From the NCBI RefSeq assembly GCF_000165425.1, contig NW_001799011.1:1933-65932 (forward strand): DNA of 64,000 nucleotides, read 5' to 3'. Positions 61,501-64,000 of this stretch are shown one piece after another (the stretch's first letter is position 1; every line of letters starts with the position of its first letter). The notes beneath the pieces were generated by a model, which saw only the letters and a list, made by a program, of their open reading frames with translations, did not search any database and was not told where the DNA came from. The position numbers and the translations under genes are program-made. The stretch comes from Paramecium tetraurelia. Its lineage: Eukaryota; Ciliophora; Oligohymenophorea; Peniculida; Parameciidae.

Positions 61501-63220
61501 TTTCCACATACATGCAACTCCATTTGTTGTTATTGATCCACAAGCTACTCTATTCAAACCTAAACTAGTGTTCTCACAGGAGATACTATTTAATAACTGA
61601 AGATCTAGCTTTTATTGTTCTTTTTAAGAATCATTTTGTAATTTTATTTGTAAAGTAACACATTTTTGTTAGATTTGATTATAATAGCACCCTCTAGAAT
61701 TATTTTCAAAAACTTAAGAACAAGCCTAAGGATTTGCATATTATAATGATTCGCATGTAGTAAAATATGGAATTACTTGAACAGAAATACATTGATAATT
61801 GATCCATTTACATGTTTTCTTATTTTTTACATTATTTATACTAATACAACCTTTTTGATTAATAAATGGTGTATCACAATCATCATCAGGTGTGCTATTG
61901 ACACATAAATTTGTTTTTTAATCATATTTACATAGAACATTGGGTTTAGATATAGCTTAACATACATTCCCATTTACTTTTATTGATTGATCTTCAAACT
62001 ATAATGGACAATCAAAATCTTGATTCATGAATAATCTTGCACATTAAAATCCATTCCATTTACAAAATTAAAATTCTGTTTCTAAATTTATACATGCCAT
62101 TTCATTCAAATCCATGTTACATGAATAAGTTTTTAAATCCTATTCACTTAATTCTTAGCATGTCCCTTGATAAAAAATGCAACTTTTATTCCTTACCTTT
62201 AAGCAACCTTCTTTAGATAATCCTAATGTATTGCAAGATATATCTTTGAAGTCATCAATTTCAATGCATCTAGCATTTTCCCTATCATATCTATATAATC
62301 CTTTTATAGATTGACAGACACTGATGTTTACTTCCCTTAATTCATCTATATTGCTCTAATTTGATTATCTATAAGCGTAACAAGAATTATCAATCCACTT
62401 ACAAGAAATGTATGGATTTTTAATAGCTAAACATGCCTACCTGTTTAAATCCATCAGACAACTATTTATTTCTGACTGTACCATACTTTGACACATCTAA
62501 TCTATGAAGATACCTATTTGTTAATCATTAACTTTTACACTCCTCTCCTTCTGTTTAGATAGATACACAAGCTTTCTTTGTCAAACCATGTTAAGTACAC
62601 TACAAAGTCTCCAGTTATTCTTCCTAAACAGTGATGCAACCATATTCGCCTTTAAATCCAGAACTCATACCTTTAATTATTCTAACTTATTATACATAAT
62701 AGATTTTGTAACTTAGAGCATGTTACATATGTAACAGAATTTTAATAAGATTCTTCACATGAGTTAGCGGTCTCTACTATTTCTTCCAAAGGCTAACACT
62801 GACTATTTTCCCACTAGCAATCTGCATTTACAACATTTAAGCACGCATATTTATTATAGGATGTTATGCAACCTTAAGTTTAAAGTAATGACTTCGACAC
62901 TAGTTAGCACTACTTCTGGAAGGTGCCTTAACTTAAAATTCTTAATTACATTAGGCTTCTTCGCCATATTCGTTAGTCAATTAATTAATGCAAGCATTCT
63001 AATTCAGAGTATCAAGGCAACCCTATGATGTCTTTTTCTCTACAATGCACTTACTTTCAAAATAATTATAAATGCCTAAATTAGAAAAAATAATACATGA
63101 ATATCCAGATGTTTTTTCTATGCAAGCTAATGGATTGTCTGAAAATAATTCGCAAGTTGATATGATTTAACAAAAATAGAGACGCAAAGAGACTAATAGA
63201 ATAAATGATAAGTTTTGCAT
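52508..63220 (-). CDS. Giant cysteine-rich surface-antigen-like protein 2
   Basis: Predicted secreted protein of about 3537 aa with a signal peptide (MQNLSFILLVSLRLYFCQ), repeated cysteine units (GLNRVACGSITTNGVACMW; GLNKYACLN) and a hydrophobic C-terminus (YLAIILLIISLSAII) suited to GPI attachment or membrane anchoring. Four introns of 23-26 nt, three near the 5' end and one near the 3' end, restore the frame exactly. It matches giant gene 1 unit by unit (LCMSSG; KCCTDAEDIGINAHSCS against KTNCCTETENIGINAHSCS; MIEWS), including intron positions. At about 58.6-59.4 kb it has a non-repeat insert with a different cysteine spacing (CRSDDDC, CGNRCGFQG) and a Tyr/Thr-rich stretch. A very AT-rich block lies at about 54.85-55.85 kb without breaking the frame. 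Confidence 0.88.
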
Positions 63221-63411
63221 AAACTATTTAAATAATAATCTAGATTAATTTCTTGATCATGTTTATATATATGAATCTATATTTAATATTTAATTATCAA
63301 ATTAACTATGGAAGAAATCATCAATAAAGATTCATTTAAGAAAGTATTTATCTTAGAATCTATTAAATAAAAAGAAAAAATGATATTATTAATATTTTCG
63401 ATTTAATAAAT

Positions 63412-64000
63412 TCAATAGAATATCTATAAAAATAATGGAATGAGTATTGCCCCTGAAATTTCTAATAGTATATTATTATTATTATTTTTTGTATCTGTAG
63501 AATGTGATATTTATTCGCATGGTGGCGTTAAACTGTCATCCCAAGTACATAAATCTAATTATTAACACTAAGTCTTTTAATATTAAAACTAGCATTGTGG
63601 AACACAAATCTAATAATTTATTATGATAATCTACTTGGTATTTTTCAGAAAAAAAGCAACGGTTAGTTTGGCAGTTCTATTAATTAAAGTTTTCACACGT
63701 TTAGGAAATACATTTATTATTTTCTGTGTCAAAACTACAATATCCAACTTTTTCCAAGCAATCATGGATTTCTACAATTTACTCACATGAAAGGCAAAAT
63801 AAATCTTTAGTCAAAATACAAACTGTTGATCCTACTTAGGTACCATGACATTCAATATTTTTAGAGAGATAGCTACAACCATCTGATGAACAAAATTCTC
63901 TTTCAGAATTTTCACCTTATACTTTATTCCATGAACATTACTAACCTTTATATTAATTTTTATTGCAATCTTTTTCTTATTCAATTTCAGAACATCTAAT
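63412..64000 (-). CDS. Giant cysteine-rich protein 3 (3' end only, runs off the window)
   Basis: The C-terminal 180 or so residues of a third member of the giant family; the 5' part lies beyond the right edge. Clear family features are CSSDGCSYLSKNIECHG, LFCLSCEQIVEIHDC, CENFNQQNCQTNRCFF and, after a 25-nt intron, ICVPQCQFQYQ, matching ICIPQCQF after the equivalent intron in gene 2. The end has an Asn run followed by a hydrophobic tail (ILLEISGAILIPLFLQIFY), again a plausible GPI signal. It is on the same strand as gene 2 and 191 bp upstream of it, a tandem pair. The plus-strand frame opening at 63308 overlaps it and is probably its shadow. Confidence 0.85.

Noticed and set aside
63308..63800. 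Plus-strand frame starting MEEIINKDSFKKVF
   Set aside because: Overlaps the 3' end of giant gene 3 on the other strand, which has clear family motifs and a conserved intron; the plus frame has no recognisable domain.
1..64000. tRNA, rRNA, CRISPR, transposon, IES or telomeric repeats
   Set aside because: No cloverleaf with intact T-loop, no rRNA blocks, no spaced direct repeats, no transposase motifs and no CCCAAA/CCCCAA arrays were found by reading.

Overview
The window reads as macronuclear DNA of a ciliate, most likely Paramecium. Genes only stay open if TAA and TAG are read as glutamine and TGA is the sole stop. They are broken by very short introns (21-35 nt, almost all GTA...TAG/AAG), the sequence is strongly AT-rich, and genes lie tens of bases apart on both strands. 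I translated with genetic code 6. Models were accepted when intron removal restored one frame from ATG to TGA and left a multiple of three. I recognised no tRNA, rRNA, CRISPR array, transposon or telomere repeat.

Left part (1-22 kb): a ubiquitin-like/coiled-coil/vWA/alpha-kinase protein (+); a sestrin homologue and several small coiled-coil genes (-); a tubulin tyrosine ligase-like enzyme (-); a coiled-coil protein (-); a CCDC17-like zinc-finger coiled-coil protein (+); a protein with a C-terminal membrane hairpin (+); and a MORN-repeat protein (-). Several of these families are linked to cilia or cortex, as expected for a ciliate.

Middle part (22-52 kb): a 10.3-kb gene for a giant secreted cysteine-rich protein with repeats like those of Paramecium surface antigens (+). 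It is followed by an unrecognised 480-aa protein, the EAF6 acetyltransferase subunit, a second vWA/alpha-kinase with CCCH-like and RING-like ends (-), two tandem ankyrin paralogues, a PHO80-type cyclin (-), a TTC7-like TPR protein, the ubiquitin-like/eS31 ribosomal fusion, a HOOK-like coiled-coil protein (-), a PX-START lipid-binding protein, a small putative myristoylated protein, a short secretory-pathway protein and a Cys-cluster/basic-zipper protein.

Right part (52.5-64 kb): a second giant cysteine-rich gene on the minus strand and, upstream of it, the 3' end of a third one running off the window. The three giant genes share repeat architecture and at least three intron positions, so they are a local paralogue family with gene 1 inverted relative to genes 2 and 3.

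The main unresolved stretch is about 5.5-8.0 kb, where AT-rich sequence is open on both strands. With one stop codon in the code, an open frame alone is weak evidence of a gene. Gene functions are inferred from sequence motifs read by eye; no database search was possible.
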